From positions 496,001 to 560,000 of the forward strand of contig NZ_WIDQ01000003.1 in NCBI RefSeq assembly GCF_009495745.1: a stretch of 64,000 bases of DNA. The letters are read 5' to 3'. Below the pieces are notes generated by a model. That model saw nothing but the letters and a program-made list of their open reading frames with translations, searched no databases and was not told where the DNA came from. Source of the stretch: Niveispirillum sp. SYP-B3756. GTDB lineage: Bacteria; Pseudomonadota; Alphaproteobacteria; Azospirillales; Azospirillaceae. Below, one piece after another: positions 1-9,845 of this stretch. How positions within the stretch are numbered: the stretch's first letter is position 1; every line of letters begins with the position of its first letter. The translations under genes and the position numbers were made by a program.

Positions 1-1235
1 CCGACCCAGGTATTCGCCTCAAACGCCCCCAGCATGGTCAGGAACTCACCGACGAAGCCAGAGGTGCCCGGCAGACCGACCGAGGCGAACATGAAGATCG
101 CAAACACCACCGCATAGCGCGGCATGTTCTTGGCCATGCCGCCATAGGCAGCCATCTCGCGGGTATGCAGGCGGTTATAGGCCACACCGATGCAGAGGAA
201 CAGCGCGGCCGACACGAAGGTGTGGCTCAGCATCTGGAACATCGCACCGTCCAGACCCTGCTGGTTCATGGTGAAGATGCCCATGGACACGTAACCCATA
301 TGGGCCACGGAGCTGTAGGCGATCATCTTCTTCATGTCGCTCTGCGCCAGCGCCACCAGTGAGGTGTAGATGATAGCGCCGATGGACATCACGAAGACCA
401 GATTCTGGAAGTAGAAGCTGGCTTCCGGCAGCATCTGGATATTGGCCCGGATCAGACCATAGCCACCCATCTTCAGCATCACGCCGGCCAGCATCACCGA
501 CCCGGCGGTCGGCGCTTCGACGTGGGCGAACGGCAACCAGGTATGGGCCGGCCAGATCGGCGTCTTCACCGCAAAGGCGATGAAGAAGGCCAGCCACAGC
601 CAGATCTGCATGTTGGAGCTGAACGGGTAGTCCACCATCACACGCATATCCATGGTGCCGGCGGTCAGATACATGGCCAGGATGGCCAGCAGCATCAGCA
701 CCGAACCCACGAACGTGTAGATGAAGAACTTGTAGGAGGCATAGACGCGGTTGGGACCACCCCAGATACCGATCATCAGGAACATCGGCAGCAGCACCCC
801 TTCGAAGAAGAAGTAGAACAGCACGAAGTCCAGCGCGGTGAACATGCCAACCAGCATGGTTTCCAGAACCAGCAGGGCGATCATGAATTCCTTGACGCGC
901 TTTTCAACCGCATCCCAGGAGGCCACCACACAGATCGGCGTCAGCAAGGTGGAGGCCAGGACGAACCAGACCGACACCCCGTCAATGCCCTTAATATAGG
1001 CAATGTTGAAGGCCGGCAGCCATTGCACCTCCTCCACGAGCTGGAAGCCCGGATTGGAAGGGTCGAAGCCGGTCAGGATGAACAGCGAAACAACGAAGGT
1101 GATGATCGACGTCCACAGCGCCACACTTTTGGCGTTGCGCGCGACATTCTGCTCCTCACCCCGAATCAGCAGAATGAACAACGCGCCGACAAGGGGCAGG
1201 AACGTCGTCAGCGAAAGGATCGGCACATCGGCCAT
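1..1235 (-). CDS. nuoM: NADH-quinone oxidoreductase subunit M (partial, C-terminus off window)
   Basis: This is one of the three antiporter-like, proton-pumping membrane subunits of complex I. The gene runs off the left edge, so about 411 N-terminal residues of the usual ~500 are present. The N-terminus begins [20 protein letters not shown] and continues as strings of hydrophobic helices. The segment [16 protein letters not shown] holds the conserved TM5 glutamate (LET), and [19 protein letters not shown] follows it; both are typical of NuoM. It begins 18 nt after the nuoL stop in the same direction, in canonical nuo order, so it is co-transcribed. The ATG at 1233-1235 is chosen because the family starts close to this hydrophobic segment. 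Confidence 0.95.
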   Translation of the reverse strand, partial: MADVPILSLTTFLPLVGALFILLIRGEEQNVARNAKSVALWTSIITFVVSLFILTGFDPSNPGFQLVEEVQWLPAFNIAYIKGIDGVSVWFVLASTLLTPICVVASWDAVEKRVKEFMIALLVLETMLVGMFTALDFVLFYFFFEGVLLPMFLMIGIWGGPNRVYASYKFFIYTFVGSVLMLLAILAMYLTAGTMDMRVMVDYPFSSNMQIWLWLAFFIAFAVKTPIWPAHTWLPFAHVEAPTAGSVMLAGVMLKMGGYGLIRANIQMLPEASFYFQNLVFVMSIGAIIYTSLVALAQSDMKKMIAYSSVAHMGYVSMGIFTMNQQGLDGAMFQMLSHTFVSAALFLCIGVAYNRLHTREMAAYGGMAKNMPRYAVVFAIFMFASVGLPGTSGFVGEFLTMLGAFEANTWV

Positions 1236-1253
1236 TTCGAAAGACTCCCTACC

Positions 1254-3191
1254 TCAGCGCGCCAGGAAGAACCAGCCGGCCAACGCGACCACGCCGATCA
1301 CCATCACAAAAGCATAATGGTACACATAACCAGACTGCAGCCGGCTGGCGACGACCGAGAGGCCGCGCGTCACCTTGGCCGCCCCATCGGGGCCCAGACC
1401 ATCGATGATGGCCACATCGCCCACCTTCCACAGACCGAAGCCGAGCTTCATGGCCGGACGGACGAACAGGGCATTGTACAGCTCATCAAACATGTATTTG
1501 CGGAACACGAAGGCATGGATGGCCTTGAAGGTGCCGACAAAGGCCGCCGGCAGGCCCGGTGCGAACATGTAGAAGACATAGGCCAGTGCGATACCGGTCA
1601 GACCGGCGACCAGCGGAGCATAGGGCACCCAGCCGGGCACATGGTGGGCCGCATCGATGATCGTGCCATGCTCACCCGCCAGCATGAAGATGCTGCCGGA
1701 CCAGAATTCCGCCAACTCATGGCCGACGAACCAATCCTTGGCGACGATACCGGCCAGAACCGCACCAGTGGCCAGCACGAACAGCGGCGCCAGCATCACC
1801 AGCGGGCTTTCATGCACATGCGCCATCACCTTTTCGGAAGCGCGCGGCTTGCCGTGGAAGGTCATGATCAGCAGACGCCAGCTATAGAAGGCGGTCATGA
1901 AGGCAGCGGCGATACCCATCCAGAAGGCGAAGTTGCCGATGCCCGTATGCTTGGCAAACGCCACTTCCAGGATCATGTCCTTGGAGTAGAAGCCGGCGAA
2001 GATCGGGATACCAGCCAGCGCCAGATTGCCGATCCACATCATCACATAGGTGACGGGGATCTGCTTCCAGATGCCGCCCATGTTGCGCATGTCCTGTTCA
2101 TCGGACATGGCATGGATCACCGAACCGGCGCCCAGGAACAACAGCGCCTTGAAGAAAGCGTGGGTCATCAGGTGGAACACGGCGGCCGGATAGGCGCCGA
2201 CACCGATGGCAAAGAACATGTAACCAAGCTGGCTCATCGTCGAATAGGCGATGACGCGCTTAATGTCGAACTGGGTCAGGCCGATGGTGGCGGCGACGAA
2301 CGCCGTCAACGCACCCAGCACCGTCACCACTTCCAGCGCTACCGGCGCATATTCGAACACCGGGCTCATACGCGCCAGCATGAAGACACCGGCGGTCACC
2401 ATGGTGGCCGCGTGGATCAGCGCCGACACCGGGGTCGGGCCTTCCATGGCGTCCGGCAGCCATGTGTGCAGGCCCAACTGGGCCGACTTGCCCATGGCAC
2501 CGACAAACAGCAGCAGGCAGGCGCAGGTCAGGGCATGAACCTGGAAGCCCAGGAAGTTGAAGGTAGCGTCCGCCTTGGAAGCGGCCTGCGCGAAGATCGT
2601 ATCGAACTGCACACTGCCGAAGATGACGAACACGGCCATGATGCCCAGCGCAAAGCCGAAATCGCCCACGCGGTTGACCAGGAACGCCTTCATGGAAGCG
2701 TCGTTGGCGCTCTTCTTCTCGTACCAGAAATTGATCAGCAGGTAGGAGGCAACGCCCACGCCTTCCCAGCCGAAGAACATCTGGAGCAGGTTGTCGGCGG
2801 TCACCAGCATCAGCATCATGAAGGTGAACAGCGACAGATAGGCCATGAAGCGAGCTTTGCTCGGATCATGGCTCATATAGCCGACCGAGTAGACATGCAC
2901 CATGGCGGAGACGCCGTTAACCACGACCAGCATGACGGCCGTGAGCGTATCAATCCGCAGCGACCAGGACACCTCGAAGGTGCCGCTGTCGATCCAAGTG
3001 AACAGGTGGATGGTGCGCGCTGCCTCGTGCCCACCGAAACCGATTTCGGTGAAGAGCAACACGGACAGCACGGCGGCGGTCAGCACGCCGGCACAGGTGA
3101 CGATCTGGGCACCCCGGTCGCCGATCAGGCGACCGAAGAACCCGGCGATGAAGGCGCCCAACAGGGGCAGGAAGATGGCAGCGATTTCCAT
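1254..3191 (-). CDS. nuoL: NADH-quinone oxidoreductase subunit L
   Basis: This is the distal antiporter-like subunit of complex I, carrying the long lateral helix in its C-terminal part. It is 645 residues, a normal family length. The hallmark FGWEGVGVASYLLI lies near residues 139-152. The proton-channel block containing KSAQLGLHTWLPDAMEGPTP, followed by VSALIHAATMVTAGVF, covers about 235-270. About sixteen hydrophobic segments are visible. It lies 10 nt after nuoK and 18 nt before nuoM in one operon. Antisense reading frames across it are long only because of GC-rich codon bias and resemble no protein family. Confidence 0.97.
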   Translation of the reverse strand: MEIAAIFLPLLGAFIAGFFGRLIGDRGAQIVTCAGVLTAAVLSVLLFTEIGFGGHEAARTIHLFTWIDSGTFEVSWSLRIDTLTAVMLVVVNGVSAMVHVYSVGYMSHDPSKARFMAYLSLFTFMMLMLVTADNLLQMFFGWEGVGVASYLLINFWYEKKSANDASMKAFLVNRVGDFGFALGIMAVFVIFGSVQFDTIFAQAASKADATFNFLGFQVHALTCACLLLFVGAMGKSAQLGLHTWLPDAMEGPTPVSALIHAATMVTAGVFMLARMSPVFEYAPVALEVVTVLGALTAFVAATIGLTQFDIKRVIAYSTMSQLGYMFFAIGVGAYPAAVFHLMTHAFFKALLFLGAGSVIHAMSDEQDMRNMGGIWKQIPVTYVMMWIGNLALAGIPIFAGFYSKDMILEVAFAKHTGIGNFAFWMGIAAAFMTAFYSWRLLIMTFHGKPRASEKVMAHVHESPLVMLAPLFVLATGAVLAGIVAKDWFVGHELAEFWSGSIFMLAGEHGTIIDAAHHVPGWVPYAPLVAGLTGIALAYVFYMFAPGLPAAFVGTFKAIHAFVFRKYMFDELYNALFVRPAMKLGFGLWKVGDVAIIDGLGPDGAAKVTRGLSVVASRLQSGYVYHYAFVMVIGVVALAGWFFLAR

Positions 3192-3201
3192 GATGCCCGC
3201 C

Positions 3202-3513
3202 TCAACCCTTCATCATGTTGATGTCTTCAACCGCGATCGTGCCGCGGTTGCGGAAGTACACCACCAGGATCGCCAGACCGATCGCCGCCTCTGCGGCAGC
3301 CACGGTCAGGATGAACATGGTGAAAATCTGGCCCACCAGGTCATTGAGATAGACCGAGAAGGCCACCAGATTGATGTTGACCGCCAGCAGGATCATTTCC
3401 ACGGACATCAGGATGATGATCACGTTCTTCCGGTTCAGGAAGATGCCGAACACGCCGATGGTGAACAACACCGCCGACAGGATCAGGTAATGCGAAAGTC
3501 CAACTTCCAACAT
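3202..3513 (-). CDS. nuoK: NADH-quinone oxidoreductase subunit K
   Basis: This small three-helix membrane subunit of complex I is homologous to MrpC and mitochondrial ND4L. It is 103 residues. Two buried glutamates essential for proton transfer are present: Glu39 in the segment [17 protein letters not shown] and Glu75 in the segment [13 protein letters not shown]. The start at 3513 is two nucleotides beyond the nuoJ stop, so translation is probably coupled. It is followed by nuoL after 10 nt. Confidence 0.97.
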   Translation of the reverse strand: MLEVGLSHYLILSAVLFTIGVFGIFLNRKNVIIILMSVEMILLAVNINLVAFSVYLNDLVGQIFTMFILTVAAAEAAIGLAILVVYFRNRGTIAVEDINMMKG

Positions 3514-3515
3514 GA

Positions 3516-4124
3516 TCAGACGCCTCCCCGCGTCGGCACCTTACGCACCGCGACAACCTGGTCGCGTTTGCGGTCAAGCTGCTGGCCGATCTCCTGGCGG
3601 CGGACACCCTTGCGCGACCGCAGGGTCAGCACGATGGCGCCGATCATCGCAACCAGCAGGATCAGGCCGGAAGCCTGGAAGGCGTAAACGTAGTCGGTAT
3701 AGAGGATATGGCCGATGGCCTGCGTATTGGTCAGTTCCGACACTGGCGGGATGGCCGTGGGGCCTCCCGCGGCCTCTACCGGGCCGATCAACTGCGTCGC
3801 AGCCAGGAAGCCCAGTTCCACCGCCAGGATGCCGCCGACCACCAGGCCAACCGGCATATAGCGCAGGAAACCATGCCGCAGTTCCTGGAAGTTGATGTCG
3901 AGCATCATCACCACGAACAGGAACAGCACCGCCACCGCGCCGACATAGACGATGACCAGGATCATGGCCACGAATTCGGCACCGATCAGCACGAACAAGG
4001 CCGCTGCGCTGAAGAAGGCGAGGATAAGGAACAACACCGAGTGAACGGGGTTCTTGGCGGTGATCACCCGCACGGCCGAAGCCAGCAGGATCGCGGCGAA
4101 CACGAAGAATGCGATATTCACCAT
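3516..4124 (-). CDS. nuoJ: NADH-quinone oxidoreductase subunit J
   Basis: This is the membrane subunit of complex I homologous to ND6, with five helices. The frame is open further upstream to 4226, but that part is arginine-rich and lies in the nuoI-nuoJ spacer. The ATG at 4122-4124 gives [20 protein letters not shown], the normal family start, and a 202-residue protein. The conserved block [20 protein letters not shown] contains the pi-bulge helix and its glutamate. The C-terminal tail after the last helix ([19 protein letters not shown]) is basic and cytoplasmic. It directly precedes nuoK. Confidence 0.95.
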   Translation of the reverse strand: MVNIAFFVFAAILLASAVRVITAKNPVHSVLFLILAFFSAAALFVLIGAEFVAMILVIVYVGAVAVLFLFVVMMLDINFQELRHGFLRYMPVGLVVGGILAVELGFLAATQLIGPVEAAGGPTAIPPVSELTNTQAIGHILYTDYVYAFQASGLILLVAMIGAIVLTLRSRKGVRRQEIGQQLDRKRDQVVAVRKVPTRGGV

Positions 4125-4198
4125 GGTTACGCCGCCTCCGGCGCGGGTCGTTTGCTGAAACAGGTCACGGAGGATACTCCGGGCGAAGGGCAGGCGGA

Positions 4199-4222
4199 CG
4201 TTCCGGCGGGATCGCCGGAACG
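4199..4222. other. Perfect hairpin in the nuoI-nuoJ spacer
   Basis: Ten-base arms CGTTCCGGCG and CGCCGGAACG enclose a GGAT loop. It sits in the only sizeable gap (108 nt) of the nuo operon. In the transcribed (minus) direction no T-tract follows it, so it resembles an RNA stability or processing element more than a terminator. Confidence 0.5.
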
Positions 4223-4232
4223 CCAAGGGTTT

Positions 4233-4721
4233 TTATCGGTACGGCGCATCTGCCGCAAGATTGGCAGCGATCAGGGCTTCCCAGCGGTCGCCATTCGCCA
4301 GCAGCTTTTCCTTATTATAGAAAAGCTCCTCGCGGGTTTCCGTGGCGAATTCCAGGTTCGGGCCCTCAACGATGGCATCCACAGGGCAGGCCTCCTGGCA
4401 CAGGCCACAATAGATGCATTTCGTCATATCGATGTCGTAACGCGTGGTACGGCGGCTGCCATCCTCACGCGGTTCGGCCTCGATGGTGATGGCCAGAGCC
4501 GGGCAGATCGCTTCGCAAAGCTTGCAGGCGATGCAGCGTTCTTCACCGTTCGGGTAGCGGCGCAACGCATGTTCACCGCGGAAGCGCGGGCTGGTTGGCC
4601 CGCGCTCATACGGATAGTTGATGGTTGCCCGCGGACGGAACATGTAGCTGAATGTCAGCGCCATGCCCTTCACAAGCTCCACCAGGAACAGGCCGCGCGC
4701 GGTACGGTCGAGCAGGGCCAT
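4233..4721 (-). CDS. nuoI: NADH-quinone oxidoreductase subunit I (2x 4Fe-4S)
   Basis: This peripheral-arm subunit of complex I carries clusters N6a and N6b, which pass electrons toward NuoB. It is 162 residues. Two ferredoxin motifs are intact: [12 protein letters not shown] (Cys63, 66, 69, 73) and [12 protein letters not shown] (Cys102, 105, 108, 112). The frame is open to 4811, but the ATG at 4719-4721 is chosen because a full-strength ribosome binding site directly precedes it and because homologues begin at the amphipathic helix [20 protein letters not shown]. It lies 55 nt after nuoH and is followed by the 108-nt spacer before nuoJ. Confidence 0.96.
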   Translation of the reverse strand: MALLDRTARGLFLVELVKGMALTFSYMFRPRATINYPYERGPTSPRFRGEHALRRYPNGEERCIACKLCEAICPALAITIEAEPREDGSRRTTRYDIDMTKCIYCGLCQEACPVDAIVEGPNLEFATETREELFYNKEKLLANGDRWEALIAANLAADAPYR

Positions 4722-4731
4722 GATCACCTCC
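4722..4731 (-). promoter_or_regulatory. Strong Shine-Dalgarno of nuoI
   Basis: The minus strand reads GGAGGTGATC immediately before the nuoI ATG. This matches the 16S rRNA 3' end unusually well and fixes the start codon against two upstream alternatives. Confidence 0.75.
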
Positions 4732-4776
4732 ATAACCGGGCGGGGGAACGGATCCCCCTGCCCTTTACAAGCGATA

Positions 4777-5796
4777 TCACTTCGGCAGCAGGTCGAAATA
4801 GACCAGGACACCGGCGGTCAGGACGACCCAGATCAACGAGAACGGCAGGAAGACCTTCCAACCCAGACGCATCAACTGATCATAGCGGTAACGCGGCAGC
4901 GTCGCGCGGACCCAGATGAAGCAGAACAGGCAGAAGCAGATCTTCAAGATGAACCAGAGCGGACCCGGTATCCAGTTCAACGGCGCGATGTCCAACGGCG
5001 GAAGCCAACCACCCAGGAACAGGATGGAGGTCATGCCGCTCATCAGGATCATGTTGATGTACTCGCCCAGGAAGAACAGGGCGAACGCCATCGACGAATA
5101 TTCGACGTTGAAACCACCGGACAGCTCGGATTCACCTTCCGGCAAATCGAACGGGGCGCGGTTGGTTTCCGCCAGAGCCGAGATGAAGAAGATGATGAAC
5201 ATCGGGAACAGCGGAATGAAGAACCAGATGCTCTTCTGCGCTTCCACGATCTTCGACAGGTTCAGCGACCCGACGCACAGCAGCACCGTGATGATCACGA
5301 GGCCGATGGAGACCTCGTAAGAGACCATCTGTGCCGCTGCGCGCAGACCACCCAGGAAGGCGTATTTCGAGTTCGACGCCCAGCCTGCCATGATGATGCC
5401 ATAGACACCCAGCGAACTGATGGCAAAGAGATAGAGGACGCCGACATTGATATCCGCCAGCACCAGCCCTTCACCGAACGGTATCACCGCCCAGGCGACC
5501 AGCGCCAACAGGAAGGTCAGCATCGGTGCCGCCAGGAAGACGACGCGGTTGGCACCGGCAGGAATGATGACTTCCTTGCTCAGCAGCTTCAAACCGTCAG
5601 CGAATGCCTGCAACAAGCCCCAGGGACCGACAAGGGCCGGACCTTGGCGAAGCTGCATCGCCGCCATCACCTTGCGTTCGAAATAGGTCAACATGGCCAT
5701 GCCGATCAGCAATGGCACGGTGATGACCAGGATCGACGCGACGATCCGGACGATCAGCGGCAACTGATCCCACAGGTGGGCCCAATTCTCCAACAT
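4777..5796 (-). CDS. nuoH: NADH-quinone oxidoreductase subunit H
   Basis: This complex I membrane subunit forms most of the quinone chamber at the junction with the peripheral arm. It is 339 residues with eight or more hydrophobic segments. The quinone-site block [17 protein letters not shown] is near residues 37-53. The conserved acidic loop [20 protein letters not shown], continuing FNVEYSS, is complete. The start at 5796 is 6 nt after the nuoG stop, which implies coupled translation. Confidence 0.97.
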   Translation of the reverse strand: MLENWAHLWDQLPLIVRIVASILVITVPLLIGMAMLTYFERKVMAAMQLRQGPALVGPWGLLQAFADGLKLLSKEVIIPAGANRVVFLAAPMLTFLLALVAWAVIPFGEGLVLADINVGVLYLFAISSLGVYGIIMAGWASNSKYAFLGGLRAAAQMVSYEVSIGLVIITVLLCVGSLNLSKIVEAQKSIWFFIPLFPMFIIFFISALAETNRAPFDLPEGESELSGGFNVEYSSMAFALFFLGEYINMILMSGMTSILFLGGWLPPLDIAPLNWIPGPLWFILKICFCLFCFIWVRATLPRYRYDQLMRLGWKVFLPFSLIWVVLTAGVLVYFDLLPK

Positions 5797-5802
5797 CGTC
5801 GC

Positions 5803-7869
5803 TTACTCCGCAGCGGCGGCCGGCAAAGCCGGCTTCAGGAAGGCTTCCGTACATTGCGCCATCGTCTGCGAGGCGCGGCTGATCGGGTCCGTCATATAGA
5901 AATTCTCGATCGGCGACGCGAAATGCGCATCGGCAATGGTGCCAGCCTGACCAAACGGCCCCCAAACCGAGGGAACCAGACGGTCCAGCGTAGCGAATAC
6001 CGGATTGACCTGCACCAGACGCTGGCGCAGTTGGGCCAACGTGTCATAGGGCAACGCCTGCCCCAGCTCCGTCGACAAAGCGCGCAGGATCTTCCAGTCT
6101 TCGCGTGCCTCACCCAGGGGGAAGGTGGCGAAACGGGCGTGCTGTACGCGGCCCTCAGTATTGACGTAAGTGGCGTTCTTCTCCGTATAGGCGGCACCCG
6201 GCAGGATCACGTCGGCGCGATGCGCGCCACGGTCGCCATGATGGCCCTGATAGACCACGAAGGCCTTACCCAGCTTGGCACCATCAATCTCATCCGCACC
6301 CAGCAGATAGACCGCCTCGATCTCACCCGACTGCGCACCAGCCAGGATGCCCGCCAGATCGCGGCCACCCGGACCCGGCAAGAAGCCGGCATCCAGCGCG
6401 CCAACCCGGCCAGCGGCCAGATGCAGCACATTGAAACCGTTCCAGTCTTCCCGCACGGCGCCGACATTTTCGGCAATGGCGCGGGATGCTGCCTGAACGG
6501 CCAGCCCGTCGCCACGGCGCAGCGCGCCGGCACCCAGAATGATCAGCGGGTTCTTGGCAGCCTTCAGCGTTTCGACAAACGGATGCGAGCCATCGGCCAG
6601 GGCCGACAGAACAGAGCCGCTATTGCCCAGGAATTCGGTCGGATAGGTCAGATCGAAATTCTGGCCAACGACAGCAACCTTCTTCAGCTTGCCTGTCAGA
6701 TAGGTCTTGCGGATGCGGGCATTGACCAGCGGGGCTTCCCAACGCGGGTTGGTGCCGATCAGCAGCACGACATCGGCATTTTCAATCCCGGCAATGCCGG
6801 TGTTGAAAATATAGCCGGCGCGATTGCTGGTATCGAACTGCGCGCCATCCTGGCGGCAATCCAGGTTCGCCGAACCCAGCTTGGTCAGCAGATCCTTCAG
6901 CGCAACAACGCTTTCGACATCGACAAGATCACCGGCGATACCGGCAATCTTGCTGCCCGGCACATTGGCCAGACGGGTCTTGATGGCGGCAAACGCCTCA
7001 GCCCAGGTCGCCGGCTTCAGCTTACCATCGGTGCCACGCACATAGGGGCGATCCAGACGCTGACGCTTCAGACCATCAATGGCATAGCGCGTCTTGTCGC
7101 TGATCCATTCCTCGTTCACATCCTCATGCAGACGCGGAAGAACGCGCAACACTTCGCCGCCACGGGCGTCGACGCGGATGTTGGAGCCGACGGCATCCAT
7201 CACGTCGATGCTCTCGGTCTTGCGCAACTCCCAAGGCCGCGCATTAAACGCGTAGGGCTTGGAGGTCAGCGCACCGACGGGGCAAACATCAACGAGGTTG
7301 CCCGACATTTCCGAATTCACACCGACTTCCAGCGCCGGGGTTATTTCCAGATGCTCGCCACGGGCCAGACCGCCCAGGGCCGGCACGCCGGCAATCTCAT
7401 CCACGAAGCGGATGCAGCGGGTGCACTGGATGCAGCGGGTCATATAGGTCCGGATCAGCGGACCCATATATTTATCCTTCACCGCCCGCTTGTTCTCCTC
7501 ATACCGGCCACGATCATAGCCGTAGGAGACCGCCTGGTCCTGCAGATCGCACTCACCACCCTGGTCGCAGATCGGGCAATCCAGCGGGTGGTTGATCAGC
7601 AGGAATTCCATCACGCCCTTACGGGCCTTATGGACGGTGTCGGTGTTGGTCTTGACGACCATCCCCTCACCCGCCGGCATGGCACAGGATGCCACCGGCT
7701 TCGGGCTGCGCTCCACCTCAACGAGGCACATGCGGCAGTTGGCGGGAACGGACAGGCGCTCGTGGTAGCAGAAGCGCGGCACCTCGATGCCGAGCTGCTC
7801 GCAAGCCTGAAGCACGGAGGTGCCGGGGGCGACTTCGACCTCGATACCGTCGATTGTGAGCTTGGGCAT
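5803..7869 (-). CDS. nuoG: NADH-quinone oxidoreductase subunit G
   Basis: This is the large iron-sulfur subunit of complex I, with an N-terminal ferredoxin-like region and a degenerate molybdopterin-oxidoreductase fold. It is 688 residues. The 2Fe-2S ligands are Cys34, 45, 48 and 62. The His-ligated 4Fe-4S motif in HPLDCPICDQGGECDLQDQA uses His94 and Cys98, 101 and 107. A further motif RCIQCTRCIRF holds Cys146, 149 and 152. The frame opens upstream to 7941, but the ATG at 7867-7869 gives the family start MPKLTIDGIEVEV and has an AGAGGATACC ribosome site. It sits 22 nt after nuoF. Confidence 0.97.
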   Translation of the reverse strand: MPKLTIDGIEVEVAPGTSVLQACEQLGIEVPRFCYHERLSVPANCRMCLVEVERSPKPVASCAMPAGEGMVVKTNTDTVHKARKGVMEFLLINHPLDCPICDQGGECDLQDQAVSYGYDRGRYEENKRAVKDKYMGPLIRTYMTRCIQCTRCIRFVDEIAGVPALGGLARGEHLEITPALEVGVNSEMSGNLVDVCPVGALTSKPYAFNARPWELRKTESIDVMDAVGSNIRVDARGGEVLRVLPRLHEDVNEEWISDKTRYAIDGLKRQRLDRPYVRGTDGKLKPATWAEAFAAIKTRLANVPGSKIAGIAGDLVDVESVVALKDLLTKLGSANLDCRQDGAQFDTSNRAGYIFNTGIAGIENADVVLLIGTNPRWEAPLVNARIRKTYLTGKLKKVAVVGQNFDLTYPTEFLGNSGSVLSALADGSHPFVETLKAAKNPLIILGAGALRRGDGLAVQAASRAIAENVGAVREDWNGFNVLHLAAGRVGALDAGFLPGPGGRDLAGILAGAQSGEIEAVYLLGADEIDGAKLGKAFVVYQGHHGDRGAHRADVILPGAAYTEKNATYVNTEGRVQHARFATFPLGEAREDWKILRALSTELGQALPYDTLAQLRQRLVQVNPVFATLDRLVPSVWGPFGQAGTIADAHFASPIENFYMTDPISRASQTMAQCTEAFLKPALPAAAAE

Positions 7870-7891
7870 GGTATCCTCTCGGGCCCCCGAC

Positions 7892-9190
7892 TTACTCTGC
7901 GGCCACGCGCGCGCCGAGTTCGGCGTGCGTGCGGTATTCAAGAATGCGGCGTTCCACCTCGGGGCGGAAATGACGCATCAAACCCTGGATCGGCCACGCG
8001 GCGGCATCACCCAGCGCGCAGATCGTGTGGCCTTCCACCTGCTTGGTCACGTCCAGCAGCATGTCGATTTCCTCGACACGGGCATTACCCTTCACCAGAC
8101 GTTCCATCACGCGCCACATCCAGCCCGTGCCTTCACGGCAGGGCGTGCACTGGCCGCAGCTTTCATGCATGTAGAATTTCGACAGGCGGGCGATAGCGCG
8201 GACAATATCGGTCGATTTGTCCATGACGATGACAGCCGCCGTGCCCAGGCCCGACCGGACCTCACGCAGGCTGTCGAAATCCATCAACACCGTGTCGCAA
8301 ATTTCCTTGGGCAGCAGCGGCACCGAGGAACCGCCGGGGATGATGGCCAGCAGGTTATCCCAACCGCCACGCACGCCGCCGCAATGCTTCTCAATCAGTT
8401 CCTTCAGCGGAATGCCCATCTCTTCTTCGACGGTTGCCGGCTGGTTCACATGACCGGAAATGCAGAATAGCTTGGTGCCGCTGTTCTTCGGACGGCCCAG
8501 ACCGGCGAACCAGGACGGGCCCCGACGCAGAATGGTGGGAACCACGGCTATGGATTCGACGTTATTCACCGTCGTCGGGCGGGAATAGAGGCCCGCCATG
8601 GCCGGGAAGGGCGGCTTGTTACGCGGCTGCCCCTTCTTGCCCTCGATGCTCTCGATCAGCGCCGTCTCTTCACCGCAAATATAGGCTCCAGCACCCAGAT
8701 GCAGATAGACGTCGTGATCATAGCCGGAGCCACAGGCGTTCTTGCCGATCAGACCGGAAGCATAAGCCTCGTCAATCGCGCGCTGAACGTTGGCGGCTTC
8801 GTAGTAGAACTCACCGCGGATATAAATATAGGTGGCCGTAGCGCCAATGGCGAAACCGGCGATCAGGCAGCCTTCGATCAGCTTGTGCGGATCGTGGCGC
8901 ATGATTTCCCGATCCTTACAGGTACCGGGCTCGCCCTCGTCGGCATTCACCACCAGATATACGGGACCATTGCTGGTCTTGGGCATGAAGGACCACTTCA
9001 TGCCGGTGGAGAAGCCAGCGCCACCGCGGCCACGCAGGCCGGATTCCTTCACCAGCTCAATGATCTTTTCACGGCCGAGATCCAGGATCTCCTTGGTGCC
9101 AGACCAGTCACCACGGGTCTTGGCACCATCCAGGAACGGGCTTTCAAAGCCGTAGAGGTTGGTGAAGATGCGGTCTTCATCGCGAAGCAT
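7892..9190 (-). CDS. nuoF: NADH-quinone oxidoreductase subunit F (NADH/FMN-binding)
   Basis: This subunit oxidises NADH with FMN and feeds cluster N3. It is 432 residues from the ATG at 9188-9190; the frame is open to 9334 but that extension is arginine-rich and lies over nuoE sequence. The glycine-rich nucleotide site [16 protein letters not shown] spans residues 51-66. The FMN-contact block [20 protein letters not shown] and the cluster motif [15 protein letters not shown] are intact. The C-terminus ends with the conserved [20 protein letters not shown] region. It lies between nuoE and nuoG with gaps of 16 and 22 nt. Confidence 0.97.
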   Translation of the reverse strand: MLRDEDRIFTNLYGFESPFLDGAKTRGDWSGTKEILDLGREKIIELVKESGLRGRGGAGFSTGMKWSFMPKTSNGPVYLVVNADEGEPGTCKDREIMRHDPHKLIEGCLIAGFAIGATATYIYIRGEFYYEAANVQRAIDEAYASGLIGKNACGSGYDHDVYLHLGAGAYICGEETALIESIEGKKGQPRNKPPFPAMAGLYSRPTTVNNVESIAVVPTILRRGPSWFAGLGRPKNSGTKLFCISGHVNQPATVEEEMGIPLKELIEKHCGGVRGGWDNLLAIIPGGSSVPLLPKEICDTVLMDFDSLREVRSGLGTAAVIVMDKSTDIVRAIARLSKFYMHESCGQCTPCREGTGWMWRVMERLVKGNARVEEIDMLLDVTKQVEGHTICALGDAAAWPIQGLMRHFRPEVERRILEYRTHAELGARVAAE

Positions 9191-9206
9191 GATCTCTCCC
9201 CTCCCC

Positions 9207-9845
9207 TCAGTTCTGCGGCTTGACGCCAGCGGCCAAGGCCGACTGGGTGAGCGTGGTCGGACCGCCCGACGGGCAGGACCGCAAACGGCCATTCTGCGGG
9301 CCAACCGTCGGCTTCTCGCCGCGCGCCAGCGCATCGAGAACCTTTTCCGTCGTCTCCGCCGTCAGGTCTTCATAGAAATCGTCACCGATCTGCATCATCG
9401 GTGCGTTCACGCAGGCACCAAGGCATTCCACCTCGATCACGGTGAACTGGCCGTCCGGCGTCGTCTGGCCGGCCTTGATACCCAGCTTCTTCTCACAAGC
9501 GTGCAGCACCTCGTCCGATCCGCGCAGCCAGCACGGGGTCGTGGTGCAAACCTGGACGAAGTGCTTACCGACCGGCTTCAGATTGTACATCGTATAGAAG
9601 CTGGCCACTTCCAGCGCCCGGATCGGGGCCATGTCCAGATAGTGTGCCACATAATCGATGGCGACCTTGGGCAGCCAGCCGCCGCACTGGCGCTGGGCCA
9701 GGTCAAGCAGCGGCATCACCGCGCTCTGCTGACGGCCTTCGGGATATTTGGCGATGATGCGCTTGGCATGCTCCAGATTCTCCGCAGAGAATTCGAAGCT
9801 GGTCGGCTCCGCCACGGCGGGACCATGGGAATGGGCGGCACTCAT
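9207..9845 (-). CDS. nuoE: NADH-quinone oxidoreductase subunit E (2Fe-2S)
   Basis: This thioredoxin-like 2Fe-2S subunit (cluster N1a) works with NuoF in the NADH-dehydrogenase module. It is 212 residues. Cluster ligands appear in [16 protein letters not shown] and [19 protein letters not shown]. The N-terminal helical domain contains [19 protein letters not shown]. The C-terminal tail beyond about residue 185 is low-complexity ([20 protein letters not shown]), a common feature in alphaproteobacteria. Its ATG overlaps the nuoD stop by four bases (ATGA). Confidence 0.96.
   Translation of the reverse strand: MSAAHSHGPAVAEPTSFEFSAENLEHAKRIIAKYPEGRQQSAVMPLLDLAQRQCGGWLPKVAIDYVAHYLDMAPIRALEVASFYTMYNLKPVGKHFVQVCTTTPCWLRGSDEVLHACEKKLGIKAGQTTPDGQFTVIEVECLGACVNAPMMQIGDDFYEDLTAETTEKVLDALARGEKPTVGPQNGRLRSCPSGGPTTLTQSALAAGVKPQN

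Noticed and set aside
522-3221. An 899-codon open frame on the plus strand opposite nuoL and nuoK
   Set aside because: It is antisense to well-supported complex I genes, is His/Gln/Arg-rich without domains, and arises from GC-rich third positions.
4663-8196. A 1177-codon plus-strand frame opposite nuoH and nuoG
   Set aside because: Same reason: shadow of nuo genes, no recognisable family, low-complexity composition.
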